Assembly: GCA_040437565.1 (NCBI GenBank)
Contig: JBDOQK010000076.1
Coordinates: forward strand, 1 to 64,000
Length of the DNA stretch: 64,000 bases
DNA from: Albugo candida
Taxonomy: Eukaryota > Oomycota > Peronosporomycetes > Albuginales
Reading direction: 5' to 3'
Position 1 is the first letter of the stretch. Each line of letters starts with the position of its first letter. Under the pieces are notes generated by a model. The model did not search any database, was not told where the DNA came from, and saw only the letters and a program-made list of their open reading frames with translations. The translations under genes were made by a program, and so were the position numbers. Of this stretch, positions 24,448 through 37,773 are shown in pieces.

Positions 24448-25078
24448 TAGTCCTTCCGAACGGGAACTAGTTTATGATGGCGCTAAAGAAAACGCCGATT
24501 CAGTACCGCCAGCCTTACGGCTCTGATCCAAGATTCTTAACACTGGTCACGTGTTCTATGAGGCCGCTACCAGTAACATAGTTTTTGAAGATGCTTTTAG
24601 AGATCATTGTAACCCTTTCGTTCGGAAACGGTAGGAATTTATTTTTCTACAAAAATGGTATTCTGCCAAGACGTTTGCGTCTCCGCGAAGACTTTCAACC
24701 TATGAAACTGATCGACGGAGGACGACGAAGGTGTCGAAAACGATAGAACAGATAGAGACGCATAGTGCTTACAGCTCAGCTATTAGTAACGTACATGAAG
24801 CAGAACGAATTTCGAGGGACCGTATCAATGATCCCGGATGATACTAATCAGTATTCAGCTCATGGAATTTTTCCAAATCCAAATTTCCTTTGTTTGTCCG
24901 GGATACGACAGTATGGGCGATTGTATACCATTATTTTTCATTTGTTGTGATGTTTATTGCTGTGCTGGCATTACTAGCTCTTCCAGCTACTATGCCAAAT
25001 TTTCTCGAAGTGCGTGGTGACGGATTTCGTGTTTTATTCGCACTTCGTCGCCCCCTACAGCGGAGAGACACGTCTTGA
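24448..25078 (+). CDS. Hypothetical protein with one transmembrane segment
   Basis: A single frame of about 210 codons reads smoothly: LVYDGAKENADSVPPALRL, then TGHVFYEAATSNIVFEDAF, then KTIEQIETHSAYSSAISNV. A strong membrane segment follows near codons 165-185 (FVVMFIAVLALLALPA) and then a basic tail. It contains TGA twice, TAG and TAA in frame but needs no frameshift. Other frames of the same DNA also hold short open stretches, so the choice is not certain. It ends at TGA 25076-25078, just before family copy B. Confidence 0.35.
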
Positions 25079-25169
25079 AAAGAAGAAACTAAAGTCTTAT
25101 CGTGTGTGAACAGTCATTTGTGATTTAGATGTATGTTCTTACCTTCGTTTTCTTTGTCTGTGTCTGTCC

Positions 25170-27240
25170 CAGATAACAGCAACATATCACTTTTGGTAAT
25201 CGGCCTTCCAGATTCCATGCCTAGAATTCAGACGTTCTACTTCTCCAGAGAGCCATTTATTGAGAAACGTTCTCCGGATACAGGAATCGTGACATGTGAA
25301 AAGCTTATTGCACTAGCGCTAAAAGTAGCATGACATTCCAAAAAGGTCTGAGTGTGTGCTTTTTCACATCCATCACGACCAGAACTGCGGTACTCAAGGA
25401 TGCAAAAGGAGAATCTGAAAATGTTGCACATTATTGGACCCTCCTTTTATACGAAAAATATGGCATTGCTCGTACAGTTTTTATACAATCAACACGAATT
25501 TTTTGCTGCAACCATCGGGACAGTTTTCACATGTTTGGACACGCCTCACATATTTCCAGCTTCTTAGTTCGTCATGTGAACAACTGGTATAATTTTCAAT
25601 GCAAGTGAAAGTGTTATATCCTGTGCAAGTTTGCGAATACAAGCATTCTCGCCACAATCATTGGACATCAACAAACCTCTTATATCACTTCAACGTACTT
25701 GAGAAAAATATCAAAGATGAGTTAGGATGTTCCGCTTACTATTTGAATCAATGAAGCGTAGTTGCCTGACTGGAACGGGAATGTTATGCATGTTTTATTC
25801 GCTATCACATACTGGATAAATGAATTTGTTCCTGTTTTCTGTCAGTATGAAAAGATTTGAGATAAAAACCACAATCGATGATAGATCTAATACCACAATT
25901 ACCATGCGTGACAAAAGCAACCCACTTTTCCAAGCATGAGTTACTTGTGCGAAGTTCACCAATTTAGGTATGAGCTTGTGGTTACCGAAATCTATTGTCA
26001 AGCAACAGACCAACTTAGCTACAATGTTTACGCAGGAAAATGTATCAAAGGCTTGGCACTGCTGTTCCACTGAGTAGTTCCAACGTCATTCTTACGTCCT
26101 CTATCTTTTTTAAGTCTAATAATCTCCCTTAGGTTTGGAATATCACATAAATGTATACAATGTACAATGTTGGATTCAATTGAGAGAGAATACACTTTCA
26201 TATCGATCATTGCGTAATTCAAATTCGACCACACAGCGATAAAAAACAGCTGGTAGAAATAAAGGATTTAGACTCTCTACCCGATCAGGATTTGCTGTCA
26301 TCTCTACAACAGAAATATCACATGATGCAAGCGTTTCTTGCTCTGACGGCCTTGGTCTTCATATCATCCAAGAATAATATGTCAAATCAATAAACCAAAC
26401 AGGATAGCTACTTTCTTTGCGTGTGCTGAATTTTCTGCGTTCACACAATTTGTGCTGAGCCAAGAAAAGAGAGAATTGAGGTCTGGATATCATCGGTTCT
26501 CTGCGAATGAGAACAGGACATATAGCACCTCCGGTCGTATGCATGAGACGAGCGTTGTTTTCGAACAGAATCAATTTTACCTCAAGGTATGCTATATGAA
26601 TGCGAAAAAGATCGTTTCTACTAACAAGGGTTGGGATCTTGTTTATGAATGATAACTGGCTCTGAAGCTGTGTAATAGAGAGGTGCAAATGCGGAGATAT
26701 CCAAGTAATGTGTTTTATGGACAGCTTTGCAGCAGTCCTTCAGCGCTGTATCTGTGCCTAATATCGCTTGGGTACAAAGTTGCAATTTAGTCAGTGGTAC
26801 AGACAAATTTTCCCAGCGAGTTCTACAAATCCATCCGTTGATGCTACCAGCAAAGCAAACTATTTCTGATTTTCTGGTCTCGGATTGTAAACAAACGGCA
26901 TCAAGAATCCGTGACCAAACAAGCGACAAGAGCACGCCAGAAGCAAGCATGTTATCCCGATAATCAAGTGTTCTTCCCCGGTAGCAATGCTTCATGTCAA
27001 TACGAGCACTACCCGAGTTTGTACTATCACTATCGTTAAGGATTATGTTGCCATGAGTAACGCATAATGATGCTTTTTCGGACATTACACCAGTACAATC
27101 TGTGCATCGTAAGCAGTGTCACATATATGGCTTCTTTCTATATCTTTCCTGGGCTTGCCATATTTTCAGTGAAATATAAGACACTTTTGCATGAATCTTA
27201 TGTCTCTCTGAGAATCCATCTTGGAATGACAAGCTTCGAC
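25170..27240 (+). pseudogene. Family A/B/C, copy B (shortest copy)
   Basis: It is collinear with copy A from base 1 and with copy C from 51430. Its best segment (25133-25333) reads LLVIGLPDSMPRIQTFYF, then IEKRSPDTGIVTCEKLIALA, which lines up residue by residue with copy A positions 1-150. The match ends near 27240, at a point corresponding to about 53420 in copy C, so roughly the last half of the unit is missing. Like the others it has no long open frame. Confidence 0.6.
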
Positions 27241-29236
27241 TCAGCCAGGAGGTCGAATTTCTTTTGTAAGCTTAGGCCGTACTGAGGGATGACCTCGTTT
27301 GGCCACGACAACCACTTCAACTTTCATCGACCCCATAGACGCATATGATTGAGCCGAAGCCTACCGATGGGATCGCCTGCTTGACGTTCATCCCACAACA
27401 GCTACAATGCTTGTGGAACGCTTCCATCGAGTGAGAAGTATCGAAGCGATTTAGCATGAGGCTATTGAACAAGCGATTGATAAACAATCGAAATTTTCCA
27501 TTGCTCTACATGTATCGCATTTGTGGCTTCCCTACAGACTTCTGATTCAAATTACGACCGAGCAATTCAATTGCTTTCCCAAAGGCATTCGGTATTTTAT
27601 TTTGCAAGTCCTACCAATTCGTTTCTTGCGATACTTCGGAATCAGTCTACTCCGAGCAAAAGTCCTTCCGTACACGCCAAAAAGCAGTCTTCAAGAAGCA
27701 ATCGTCGTGCTTCTGAGTAAGCTTCAAAAAGCTCGGTGTCGAGGACGCATACGCGTCTAGACTCATTCTGAATGACACCGCTGTACGCATCGTAAAAGCC
27801 TCAGTTTTGGTCAGAAGTCGAGAAAACAGAAGATCATCCAAGGAAATACCTCACGACGTAACCCCGGATCCTCCACTGTTCGTTGCAAATTGTAGATAGA
27901 AGAGGTCTGAATACGCTACCGAAGTAAAGGCTTCCTACAGGACCTAACCATCTCTCGCATGCGCTTTTCTCGAATCAAGCACAATCGATCGATATGCAAT
28001 GAGAACGGGTGTCCATTAGCCAAGGACGCGAACCCACTCGATATCATTGCGTCTTTTGCTCAGTAACATCACTTGATGAACATTGCCATTCATCTGAGTG
28101 ATGGGGATTGCGGGGATCGAAGAATTGGGAGCGCTGTGTGATGAACGCTATTCACGCATACTGTAGATCCTTGTTCTCTGTGTGGATAATGTACTCCTTC
28201 AAACGCCAGTACCGATAGATACGCACAGCTTCAGAGTACATTGACAGTAGTGGAAGGGGCTTTGGCGATGTTCTTGTACGCTAGGGTCGAAATGAGAGCG
28301 AGGGCGACTTTCGAGGTTACAGACGATATGACGCCTTCCATTCTGCGTAGACGGATACGGGAAGCATTGTTCACATACAAGCTATAGAATCCTCGATAAG
28401 ATTACGGCTCAATGCATAAGGATTCACTTGTGCAATCTGCAGGATTCTTATAGCTCCAGAAACATCCTTATCGTACTAGGCCGTTGACCTCTCGAACGCT
28501 AAAGATAGATGTTTGCGTGTGGATCGCGAGGTAGAATGCAATCGGTTTGGGGTGTTATGAAATCTCACATGCACGGCGTCGTTTCTCTCTCTTAACGGCT
28601 GAATTCCACGGCCGTCATCGTCATCGTCGCCTTTATCTTTCTCCTCATCTTCCCCGCTCCCATCCTAGAATACAGTGGTGTTTTTAATCGTTTTGCCAGT
28701 AAAACAGCTGCCCAGTCAAACGCCACAGCGTTTAGATTTCTTCCTGGATAACTCTTCCTTGTATCTTGAGACTTCCTTTTGCGCCTACAATCACTTTGGC
28801 GGAGTCCTCACGGAAATCGCGATAAATGTCTTTCATTCGGAGAGATGCAGAACACCCAATCGTTATTTAGCAATGCTTTTTGTTGGTGGTACACAAATGA
28901 TCTCAACTAGCGTGCTGGCGTACCTATTGATCACGCTGTAGTCGCCCCTATCATGGAGCGTCAATGTGTTCTATTGCCGACCTGACGGGATGTAGTTATC
29001 GCTCAGTGAAGAACCCATACATCACGGTATCGGAAGTCGGTGTTGGTAAAAGCTCTAATATCCGCTGGTATCGTTCGTTCTCCAGCTACTTTGATCACGA
29101 ATATTGTTTTTACATGTGGTAGAAGTTTTTTGATCGATAAAACGTGCAATTTGACCTCTTTGATGACCATAGCATCCAAAAAGACTTATAATGGATATTT
29201 ACTGGCATTCATCGTGGACGTAGTGTTCCGTCTTAG
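27241..29236. other. Poorly resolved coding-like region
   Basis: Open stretches of 60-90 codons occur on both strands (27521-27760, 28675-28941 and 29040-29351 plus; 27647-27841 minus). Base composition looks slightly more G+C-rich than the flanks, as in coding DNA. I could not choose frames or recognise a family. Confidence 0.25.
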
Positions 29237-29488
29237 TTTTTTCCAGCGCTCAATGCGACGAGGTTCAGGCAAGCGACAGCTAAAATATCCGAATCCCATC
29301 CCTTTTGCGGAAGCTTTCAATCCGTTCTCACGCACGCCAAGTACACGCTGATCGACAAAGCAAACGACTCCATTCGGCAAGGACTCTGTAAAGCCTATTC
29401 CGCCATTAAAGATTCATTCAGAAACATTTCGGGGCTCCTTGAGCTCTTATACAACAGAGAGCCCAAGACTTTGTGCATCGCGTTTTAA
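29237..29488 (+). CDS. Hypothetical coding fragment
   Basis: One plus frame reads continuously for about 83 codons (TRFRQATAKISESHPFCGS, then THAKYTLIDKANDSIRQGL, then AIKDSFRNISGLLELL), directly after a candidate splice acceptor (TCTTAG). It looks like a mostly helical segment. No family was recognised. Confidence 0.3.
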   Translation, partial: FFPALNATRFRQATAKISESHPFCGSFQSVLTHAKYTLIDKANDSIRQGLCKAYSAIKDSFRNISGLLELLYNREPKTLCIAF

Positions 29489-30640
29489 TTACCGAGTTTC
29501 TAGCGCGAAGTCGTGGGTCATTTCGGCCGCCAAGCCCACAGACTCGCTCGAAAACGCAGCACTGCTAAGGATCTTGTAGATCGTCTGAACTCCCGAGTAC
29601 ACAATGCTCCAAACAACTGCGTAAATGAGATCGTATTGTCCTCTCTCTTCCTTGACGCAAAGACGGGATCAAAGGTGAACTCCTATAGTCGTCAGTAGTA
29701 TAAGTAAATCATTCATGCGTGTGTATTGATGAGTTTCGGTTAGGAAAGTGTCAGATTCAATTTCGCATAGATTCCGAATTGTGCTTTGGTGTCTTCATCG
29801 TTTGCGGGATAAAGAAAGCGAGAGGTCCCATATAGAGATTGATCTATGCTCGGGAGCCGCTTTTGTGGAAGAATGACGACTTCCATTGGAAAGAATAGCT
29901 CTCCGTCCTCAGGCATCCACCTTTCATCCAATCGCTACTTATTCTATAAACGAACTGCGCAAGGACCACAAGATAATCCTCGGTGGATATCATGTCATTG
30001 ACCAATGTGATGTAAGGGGACACATAGTTCCCGTACCCCTGTCTTTCCCTCGATAAGGATCGTTCATTGGCAAATTCACAAATTTACGAGGTACCGAGTT
30101 GATAATCAATACGCCGACCCACTGAAGTACGAAATCAATCAGAAGATCGGAATTCAGTCATCAAAAAGCGCCTTCTCACGGAGGAGATTGCAACTCGTAG
30201 GTTCTCCTATCTCCAATCTTCGAGTTATCTCGTCGCAATGCTCCCAAGCAATCGTCTTTTGAAACCAATTTCATGAGGTAACATCCTTTGGGCCTTGCTA
30301 TTTCGACAGATACATTCAAAGTTTCAATAAGACCACACGTATGAATGCGCGATGAACGGGCTTGGCATCATCTCATGGATGTCTTCAACACCGGCCTGTG
30401 ATTATTGCGTCGCATATCGATTCGATACGATAGTGGGGGCCTTGTGGGTGTCCTTCATCAGCGTCTCCTGCGTGTATCGAAAGCTTACACCGCATGCACA
30501 GAGAGTCTTCCAAAGGTATTCATGTTCAGAATTTCGTTTCTCTCACATCCATCAACCACGAAATCCACGACTACTAGACCCCAGAGCCATTGGTTATAAG
30601 GTGTATCCCTGCTTGAAACTTCGCGAGACATATTTATAAT
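29489..30640 (-). pseudogene. Unrecognised minus-strand fragments
   Basis: Two adjoining minus-strand stretches look coding: GNYVSPYITLVNDMISTEDY (about 30030-29975) and the 63-codon frame at 29740-29931 (EDGELFFPMEVVILPQKRLP, then YGTSRFLYPANDEDTKAQF). They join only with a frame change. A competing plus-strand frame of 95 codons (30352-30639) also exists. The function is unknown. Confidence 0.25.
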
Positions 30641-32177
30641 TCAGTGAGAAACTAAATGTGACAGATCTCTTCGCTTGTTTCGTTCTTTTTGATTCTGTCT
30701 AATATGTAGCCTCCTTATATACGCTTTCAAATACGTAGTTCTCTCGTTTATGCTTCGAGATATTGACCTGACGTATTGTTCCATAGGCTCTTGTCGAGCT
30801 ATAAATCTTTTAATAATTGTTCGGAAAGGTTATGTGTGTTTTTCCTTTTGATTCTATCAAAGCACCATCTATCATTTTAATCTTAGAATCTCCATTTACT
30901 TTATCGTTTGTGGTCTTCTTACAGAGTAAGACTTGCTCGTAATTGTATTTAGTGAAGTTGTCTCATTTCAGTTCTTGTACATCCCTTCCTCCTCTGCGAA
31001 TTCGTCCAATTCGTCCACAATTTGCTGATGCAATCTCTTTCTCTTATCTCTTCATCGTGCATTCATAAGTATCTTGCACATTTCCTTCTAAAAGACTGGG
31101 AGCTTTTCGTGAGATTTCTTTCTATTTGAAGCTTTCCCTACTATATTATTTTCTTCTGATGTTCTTCCTATCGAGCTTGATCTGAGAATGTGCTTTGTAA
31201 TATGTCGATATTGCTTGCAGGTTCCGAAGAGATTTTGTAATTTCATAACCCCTTGATTTTTGTAATTGAGGCAAAGCAAAGCCCTAAGCAACGCGGCCTA
31301 AATCTAGATACTAGATGCGAAAGACAAATTGACCTTTCTGTTGGTTGTACGAGCGAGCAAGCGCGATGAAAGATCAGATTCCTTTGTTCAGTAGATCACT
31401 GTCTTGAGTGGATAACGTCTTGACAGCGGCAGGATATCTTTCACTAGCCCAGTGACACTGACTATAGAACACTCGGCGAATCCTTACATGGTACTTGCGA
31501 ATACGTGTATATTCGATGTCTTTTTGTGAGATGCGTGTAGTGCGTTCCCGGTACGTACATCACGTGCGTACGACTAATGCGATAAGAAATAGGTTGGAAG
31601 CTTGAGACGGATTCTACACCAAGATCCAGTCGACATCCAGTAGATCCATTACTCTTGCCACGGCATCTTATCGAGAAGAGCCCTGTTATTCTTTGCTGTA
31701 GTTCTTATTGAAAAAATCCGGTCAATTTCCTGCTTGAATCCCAAATCTAGCAGCGTGTCGGTTTGACCAATAATCAGCAATTCAAAGTCTTCTACATTCA
31801 GAAGTGTGTTTTACTTTTGAAATCGCATCCAGATATCGACGATACGTCCTGGTGCCCCCCCACAATTAAGAGGCATTTTTTCCGTTAACTCCTTGCTGAT
31901 TTTTCAGTATACCCATCGGGCAAAGGCTCTAAACAGATGTAATTGGTCAGCAACTATAAGCGAGAGGCAAGCTCTGCGAAACAGCGCTTTGCCTTTTTCA
32001 TGAAATATTTAGCACCCTTTTTACTGATGACGACACCGACAGCAAGTACAAAAGCAGCAGCATTGTCATCACACCATGCATCGATTCAGCTCGTAACTAT
32101 GACCGACGGAAATGCCTGCTTTGAATCAATCAAGCTACATGTCTTATAATCCATCTGGTAAATCTATCCATATTTGA
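30641..32177. other. Intergenic stretch before the tandem array
   Basis: A+T-rich DNA with no convincing frame; the best are 67-68 codons, at 31088-31291 (minus) and 31943-32149 (plus). Nothing recognised. Confidence 0.35.
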
Positions 32178-33480
32178 GAAAGTAAGAACAATCTTAATAT
32201 TCTATTCACTCCATTTATAAATACTCAACGCAATTTTAGTAATAAGTTCTTCCTAAACACTTGCTTTTGTGAACACTACGACTCATATGACTTGCGTTAT
32301 CGTATATCCTACGGTAGCTTCATAACGTCGAAACTTCGTAGTCGTTTGATGTAATATCTTCGGTAAAAATGATAAGAACAACCTTGTCATTCTATTCACT
32401 CCATTTCTGGATACTCAACGCCATTCCAGTAATAAGTTCTTCCTAAATAATTGCTTTTGTGAACACTACGACTCATATGACTTGCGTTATCGTATATCCT
32501 ACGGTAGCTTCATAACGTCGAAACTTCGTAGTCGTTTGATGTAATATCTTCGGTAAAAATGATAAGAACAACCTTGTCATTCTATTCACTCCATTTCTGG
32601 ATACTCAACGCCATTCCAGTAATAAGTTCTTCCTAAATAATTGCTTTTGTGAACACTACGACTCATATGACTTGCGTTATCGTATATCCTACGGTAGCTT
32701 CATAACGTCGAAACTTCGTAGTCGTTTGATGTAATATCTTCGGTAAAAATGATAAGAACAACCTTGTCATTCTATTCACTCCATTTCTGGATACTCAACG
32801 CCATTCCAGTAATAAGTTCTTCCTAAATAATTGCTTTTGTGAACACTACGACTCATATGACTTGCGTTATCGTATATCCTACGGTAGCTTCATAACGTCG
32901 AAACTTCGTAGTCGTTTGATGTAATATCTTCGGTAAAAATGATAAGAACAACCTTGTCATTCTATTCACTCCATTTCTGGATACTCAACGCCATTCCAGT
33001 AATAAGTTCTTCCTAAATAATTGCTTTTGTGAACACTACGACTCATATGACTTGCGTTATCGTATATCCTACGGTAGCTTCATAACGTCGAAACTTTGTA
33101 GTCTTCTGATGTGATATCTCTTTTTAAGTAGTTTATAACAATCTTATCATTGTATTCACTCCACTTATATATACTCAACCCAGTTCTAGTAGTTACGTTT
33201 TCCTAAACACTTGCTTTTGTCAACACTACGACTTATATCCCTCGCGTTATCGTATATCCTTGGGTAGCTTTATAATGTCAAGATTTCTTCGTCTTCGAAT
33301 GAAATATCTAGGTTTAAGTAGGTAAGAAGGCTCCCATCATTCTATTCACTTCACTCTTTTATACCCAAACTAGTAATAATTTCTTCCAGAACACTTACAG
33401 CTTTGTATCCTACGACTTATATCCTCTGCATTGTCGAATATGGTTGCCTACGTTTATAACGTCAACACTTGCTTCTGGAG
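32178..33480 (+). repeat. Tandem array of a 190-bp unit, about seven copies
   Basis: Copies start near 32181, 32371, 32561, 32751, 32941, 33131 and 33321, a spacing of exactly 190 bp. The four central copies (32371-33110) are almost letter-for-letter identical. The first copy and especially the last two are clearly diverged, and the last is shorter. Each unit contains a block like GATAAGAACAACCTTGTC and another like GACTTGCGTTATCGTATATC. No frame runs through the array, so it is a satellite or minisatellite and not a coding repeat. Homogenised centre with diverged edges is the usual result of unequal exchange. Confidence 0.95.
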
Positions 33481-34100
33481 CCTGACGTTGGATGAGATTG
33501 TCGATCGTTTGTGAGAAACATATTGCAAACGAAATAAATCGCTACGTCTTCTATCAAAGCCAACATATACCATTTGCCAAAGGTACTTCATTCCTCGGTA
33601 GCAACATATGGATATTTTACGTAGCGATCGCTGCAATTGGATACGTTCAAAGATGCAGCCTTTGGTGCGTGAAGAAGAGACTCAACAGAAGCAAACAAAC
33701 ATCCTCAAACGCCTGGCATTCTTTGTGGCATTGGAACATTTCTGTCGCTGTCAAATTGCTAGAATTGGCTGCTTCATGGCATCAAATATACTGATCATAT
33801 GTGGAAGCTGGAGGCAAAACGGCGAAGAGAGGCTTCTTGGGGAGCAGAATCAAGTGGTTTATGATCTATTTTATATCTTCTTGCAATATCGGTGGAGGAC
33901 GACCGAAACGCAGCGATGAGCGTTCGCGTGCTACTGACACCGGATACTTCTCTGCGAATTTTGCTCACCGACATTTACGTTGCCAAAGCAATACAAATCC
34001 GACCGTCGTCAGACACTTTGCAACCATTGGTGCGGAACAGAAGCCGCTCACGGGAAAGACGTAAATCAATATACAGCTTGCAAATGTACAAAGATGTATA
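33481..34100 (+). pseudogene. Unrecognised fragment with a basic first part
   Basis: The 103-codon frame at 33608-33919 reads REEETQQKQTNILKRLAFFV, then ARIGCFMASNILIICGSW. A second frame (33892-34101) reads VLLTPDTSLRILLTDIYVAK, then RNRSRSRERRKSIYS. The two probably belong to one gene but need a frame change or intron near 33900. No family was recognised. Confidence 0.3.
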
Positions 34101-34180
34101 GTCAGCAGGTTTTAAGTAAGGTGAGAAATTGTCCAGCAAATCCAATCGACTTGTAACAGATGTGATGGTAGAGGTGTAAC

Positions 34181-35640
34181 ATGGATGAGACCTGTCCAAT
34201 TTGCTGTCAGCGTATAGTGGCCATGAACGACCTTCAATTCGATTGCAAGATTGTACCAGGAGCGTCTGTTAATGTTAGGGGTATGAAGGATACGGTGAAG
34301 AAGTACTGGCCAAGAAGCTGCGCATTAGCAGTTTCAACTAGCAATCAGCCCAGACATCGTTCCACGTGACGGAAGTGATCTTTTTATGAAGCTCAACGTT
34401 ACATCACGACAATCGTTCGCTCGATATGAAAGAACTATTGAGAATTTGGATAGACATGTAGTCACTCTCAAAGGTGAAGAAATTGATCCAGCTCGATTAG
34501 ATTGTCATTTTGATAACTCAACGATGAGACGTATACTATCTCTTAAGCCTCCAAGAGGCTCCATGCTGGTGCTGTGATAATAAACATGTGATTAAGTGCG
34601 GCCGATGTTGACAAATCATTCTTATAGCCGACCTGCAAGTGAAGTCTGTCTATTTTCATCGAAGAATCGGATCATATTGGACGGAAGAGGATCAAAAGAG
34701 CACACTATATTCACGAAAACAGAGTTTATCACTTACTGTTTTTTCCGTAGATGCGTTCATCTTATGGTGACGTTGCTAAGACTCATGCTTCTATTCGATA
34801 TGCAAGAGCTTACAGGCCAAGATGAGACCAATCCCTTTGTAACACCCTTCGTCCCAGCAGCACCAGAGAGGTGGCTCGCCCAACTTTTGCACATGCCATT
34901 CATTGTTGCTTGCAAGATGCATTCGAGTGATTCGGTGATACGACTCATACATACATTGGTTCATGTGGTGTAAAATAATGACTCCAATGTTACGTATTAA
35001 TGAGATAGCAATTGCACAAATAGCAGCCAGCTCATCGCTACAAAAGCATCCCAGTCTCAATGTCAAGAGCCTTATTTCTAGGATTGCCTCACCAAACGAC
35101 GAAAAGGCACAAATTCTGTTGGATAAGTGACTCGGTCATTCATACCAATTTCATCTTTCAAGCCACGGACTTGCTCCATTTCTGTGTGCGCCATCGCAAA
35201 ATGTCTCTTGTAAACGTTTATGTCACTCCATCTGATGGTTCCCTTCGCTATAATAGCGATAAATAGGCCAGACGTTTGTTTTATCATCTTCTATTGATCT
35301 TTTTTCGAGAGGCTACAGCACGCAAGTCTTGTTTGCCGGAAACATTGCAGTATTTCTTGCCTCCTTGATTTATGTAGCATTGTGTTTCCACTTGATCTGC
35401 CGGTGTTTTCATTTATACAGAAAACCATGCTAAGTAATCGCTACGTTTTTTTTTATGAAACTCTGCTTGCCTTTACGTGTGGAGACTGCTTGTATTTTTG
35501 CTTTTTGTACGCTTTGACAATTCTCTCCGGAGCTTTTGTATTCACTATATGCGATTCAGACTGGACAGAGATGAAGATCCTTTTTCCTTGCTCCGTTTTG
35601 CTGCATCTCCATGTCACAATTAATCAACACCTTCAATAAA
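34181..35640 (+). pseudogene. Unrecognised gene fragments with a transmembrane end
   Basis: Plus-strand islands occur in different frames: a cysteine motif ETCPICCQR (34184); SFARYERTIENLDRHVVTLK (34400-34480); MLRINEIAIAQIAASSSLQ (34985-35045), continuing to SRIASPNDEKAQILLDK; and two hydrophobic segments near 35320-35390 (FAGNIAVFLASLIYVALCFH) and 35490-35560 (YFCFLYALTILSGAFVFTI). This could be one multi-exon membrane protein or several relics. No family was recognised. Confidence 0.3.
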
Positions 35641-37408
35641 GTCGTTCAGTAGTTTCGAAATCGCTGACTCACTTGTTGAAAATATTTTCTGTGCGAGAAG
35701 AAATTAGACAAGCATAAACAGGTTACCGGCATCGGTAACGTTTCCATTAATCATCTTTGCGGTTGGACGCGTTGTATGAGAGCAAATGTGGTTGCGAAAC
35801 TCTTGATATGCAGAAGCTGGAGGAGCTTTAGAATTGAACATTGAAGATGCATGATGCTTCGTACATTATAAATACATTTGCTACTCCCCAATATTGCATC
35901 AGCACCATATCTTGAGGCTGTCTCCGTAGTGATCAAAAATATTTTATTTCTTGCGTGATCTAAACTATTGGAAGTTAACGTTTTATCCCGCCACTTTGTC
36001 TCCCCAAAGGGTCTACGTGATGTTGCGATTAACGCCGTCCGTTATTCTCGAGGTGACTCGTTGAGTCAACACTCGCTCATTTGGCGTTCGCTGAATTTGG
36101 GCATCTATTTAGGTATAAGTGAGGTGCTAGAAGTAGGGAGATCAGGAAAAGTGGTTGCAGAAAAGTTAACAGAGAAACGTATTATCCCTCGAGCGCGAAG
36201 GGCGCACATTACAACATAAACAACATCAGACGTAGGCGTAATCATGCAATATCCTGTATAACATTTATATTTGCGGATGCTAGACATTATCTAGAATACC
36301 GTTTGGATTCATAAGCAATCGGTGTACTGCTTTTGAGGAACCTTAGACGATCTGAGATACTTCTAAGACTCAGAATTTCGACTCCATTTGACGGCTTTAA
36401 CGCGAGACATGATATGGTAATCGCAGCAGCGGTAGCAATAGAACAGAAGAGCATGTTATGAATGGTATAGTATGAGTCGGAAAAACATAAATTGGCGCTG
36501 ACTGTAGCAAAAAAATGACATCATTCCCCATGTATGCTATCTGTGCTTTCACGGATGAAGCTACACGTATGGTATTAGGAACATTCTTGCATGGTTTCAG
36601 TCCTTCTCCACGAGCAAGCCACTACCTATCTTCTGATTTTCCGTAATCAGCATCTAATTGAACTAAAAAGTAACGGTCTCATCGGCTTTGAACATTTATG
36701 GCATGGTTACTTGATTCGGTGCGATATCGGTGGCATCGTTCTTAAGATTTCTTGATCAAGCATGGCTTCTCCCACAAAACTAGCGCTATCTTGAGTGCAT
36801 GAATCCATTCCGTATCCCTATCTAGAGATTGAACGCAAGATCCACAAATCGAGCTTTCATTTCTTTAACACAATGTGTCTTCCGAAATGACCCAATATTG
36901 CTCTTTCGCACATATAAGGCAAAGGGGAAAGCAAGAAAGGTTTTTAAAGTGTGAAAGAAGCGGATTTCGAGAGGAAAGAAGGTAAGGTCAGCTCTTTGCA
37001 AGCATTGAGGAAGTTTGAATCGACGGCATGACAAACGCACCACAGCCATATTCGATTGCCATGAACACCACGAGATTGCAAGCCACTATCAGCTAAAATC
37101 TCTCCAGAAGGAGGAAACGAAAAAAAGTTGTCGAGATGCATGGGATCTTCCAGAAAATTGCTAAGTTGTCGCTGATCGGAATAATTTTCTCTTAGTATGA
37201 TCCAACCATCATTGATATTTATATTGCTGTTTTTTTGACTTGGATGATGTCATCAATCCTTCCACAAGTGCCTCAAGATGCATCTCGTGTTTACCCTGAT
37301 TGCTAACACGATCTATCAGAAACACAGTTTAAACAATGTGATATTTACGTATCTGCAGTGAGGATGAAGATGCTTAGAGCCTGTCCAAAAGAATTTCTGC
37401 TTCTTCAG
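35641..37408. other. Mostly intergenic, few weak frames
   Basis: One 83-codon plus frame (35968-36219) has basic, plausible composition but no motif. Short minus frames lie at 36822-37141. Nothing recognised. Confidence 0.3.
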
Positions 37409-37643
37409 GAATACATTTTCTTTCAACTCGTTAGATAGTATCAACCCAATTCCGACAAGAATTTTCGCAACACTTCAGTCTGAGCTTATATCGCTGAATT
37501 TCCTGATTAATCAAGGTATCGAAATGCGTACACCCAAAGGAACCTGGATGATTCACTGTTTGCAGCGTGAAAAAGAAATACTTTCCGAGATATACACCAA
37601 GTTCATTACCGACGCTGTTGACAATCTTCCGCAGCCGTTTTGA
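37409..37643 (+). CDS. Hypothetical exon
   Basis: An open frame of 78 codons follows a good acceptor (CTTCTTCAG) and ends at TGA. It reads SINPIPTRIFATLQSELISL, then IEMRTPKGTWMIHCLQREKE, then IYTKFITDAVDNLPQP. The composition is convincing for a helical soluble protein. No family was recognised. Confidence 0.4.
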
Positions 37644-37773
37644 AATCGACGCAGCTCGGGTAAATCATCCACGAATTTCCGTATTTGAATTTAATGTAGA
37701 CTTTCTACCAAAAGAATTGACGCAAGAGATTTTCTTTTTTATCACCATATAACCCAATGACTGCATCTTGAGC

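Noticed and set aside
24448-25078. Treating the smooth frame here as proof of a changed genetic code
   Set aside because: Other frames over the same DNA also contain open stretches, and ignoring stops makes almost any frame look acceptable. It is used only as supporting evidence.
32178-33480. CRISPR-like array
   Set aside because: The unit is a continuous 190-bp tandem repeat with no unique spacers, in a eukaryotic context.
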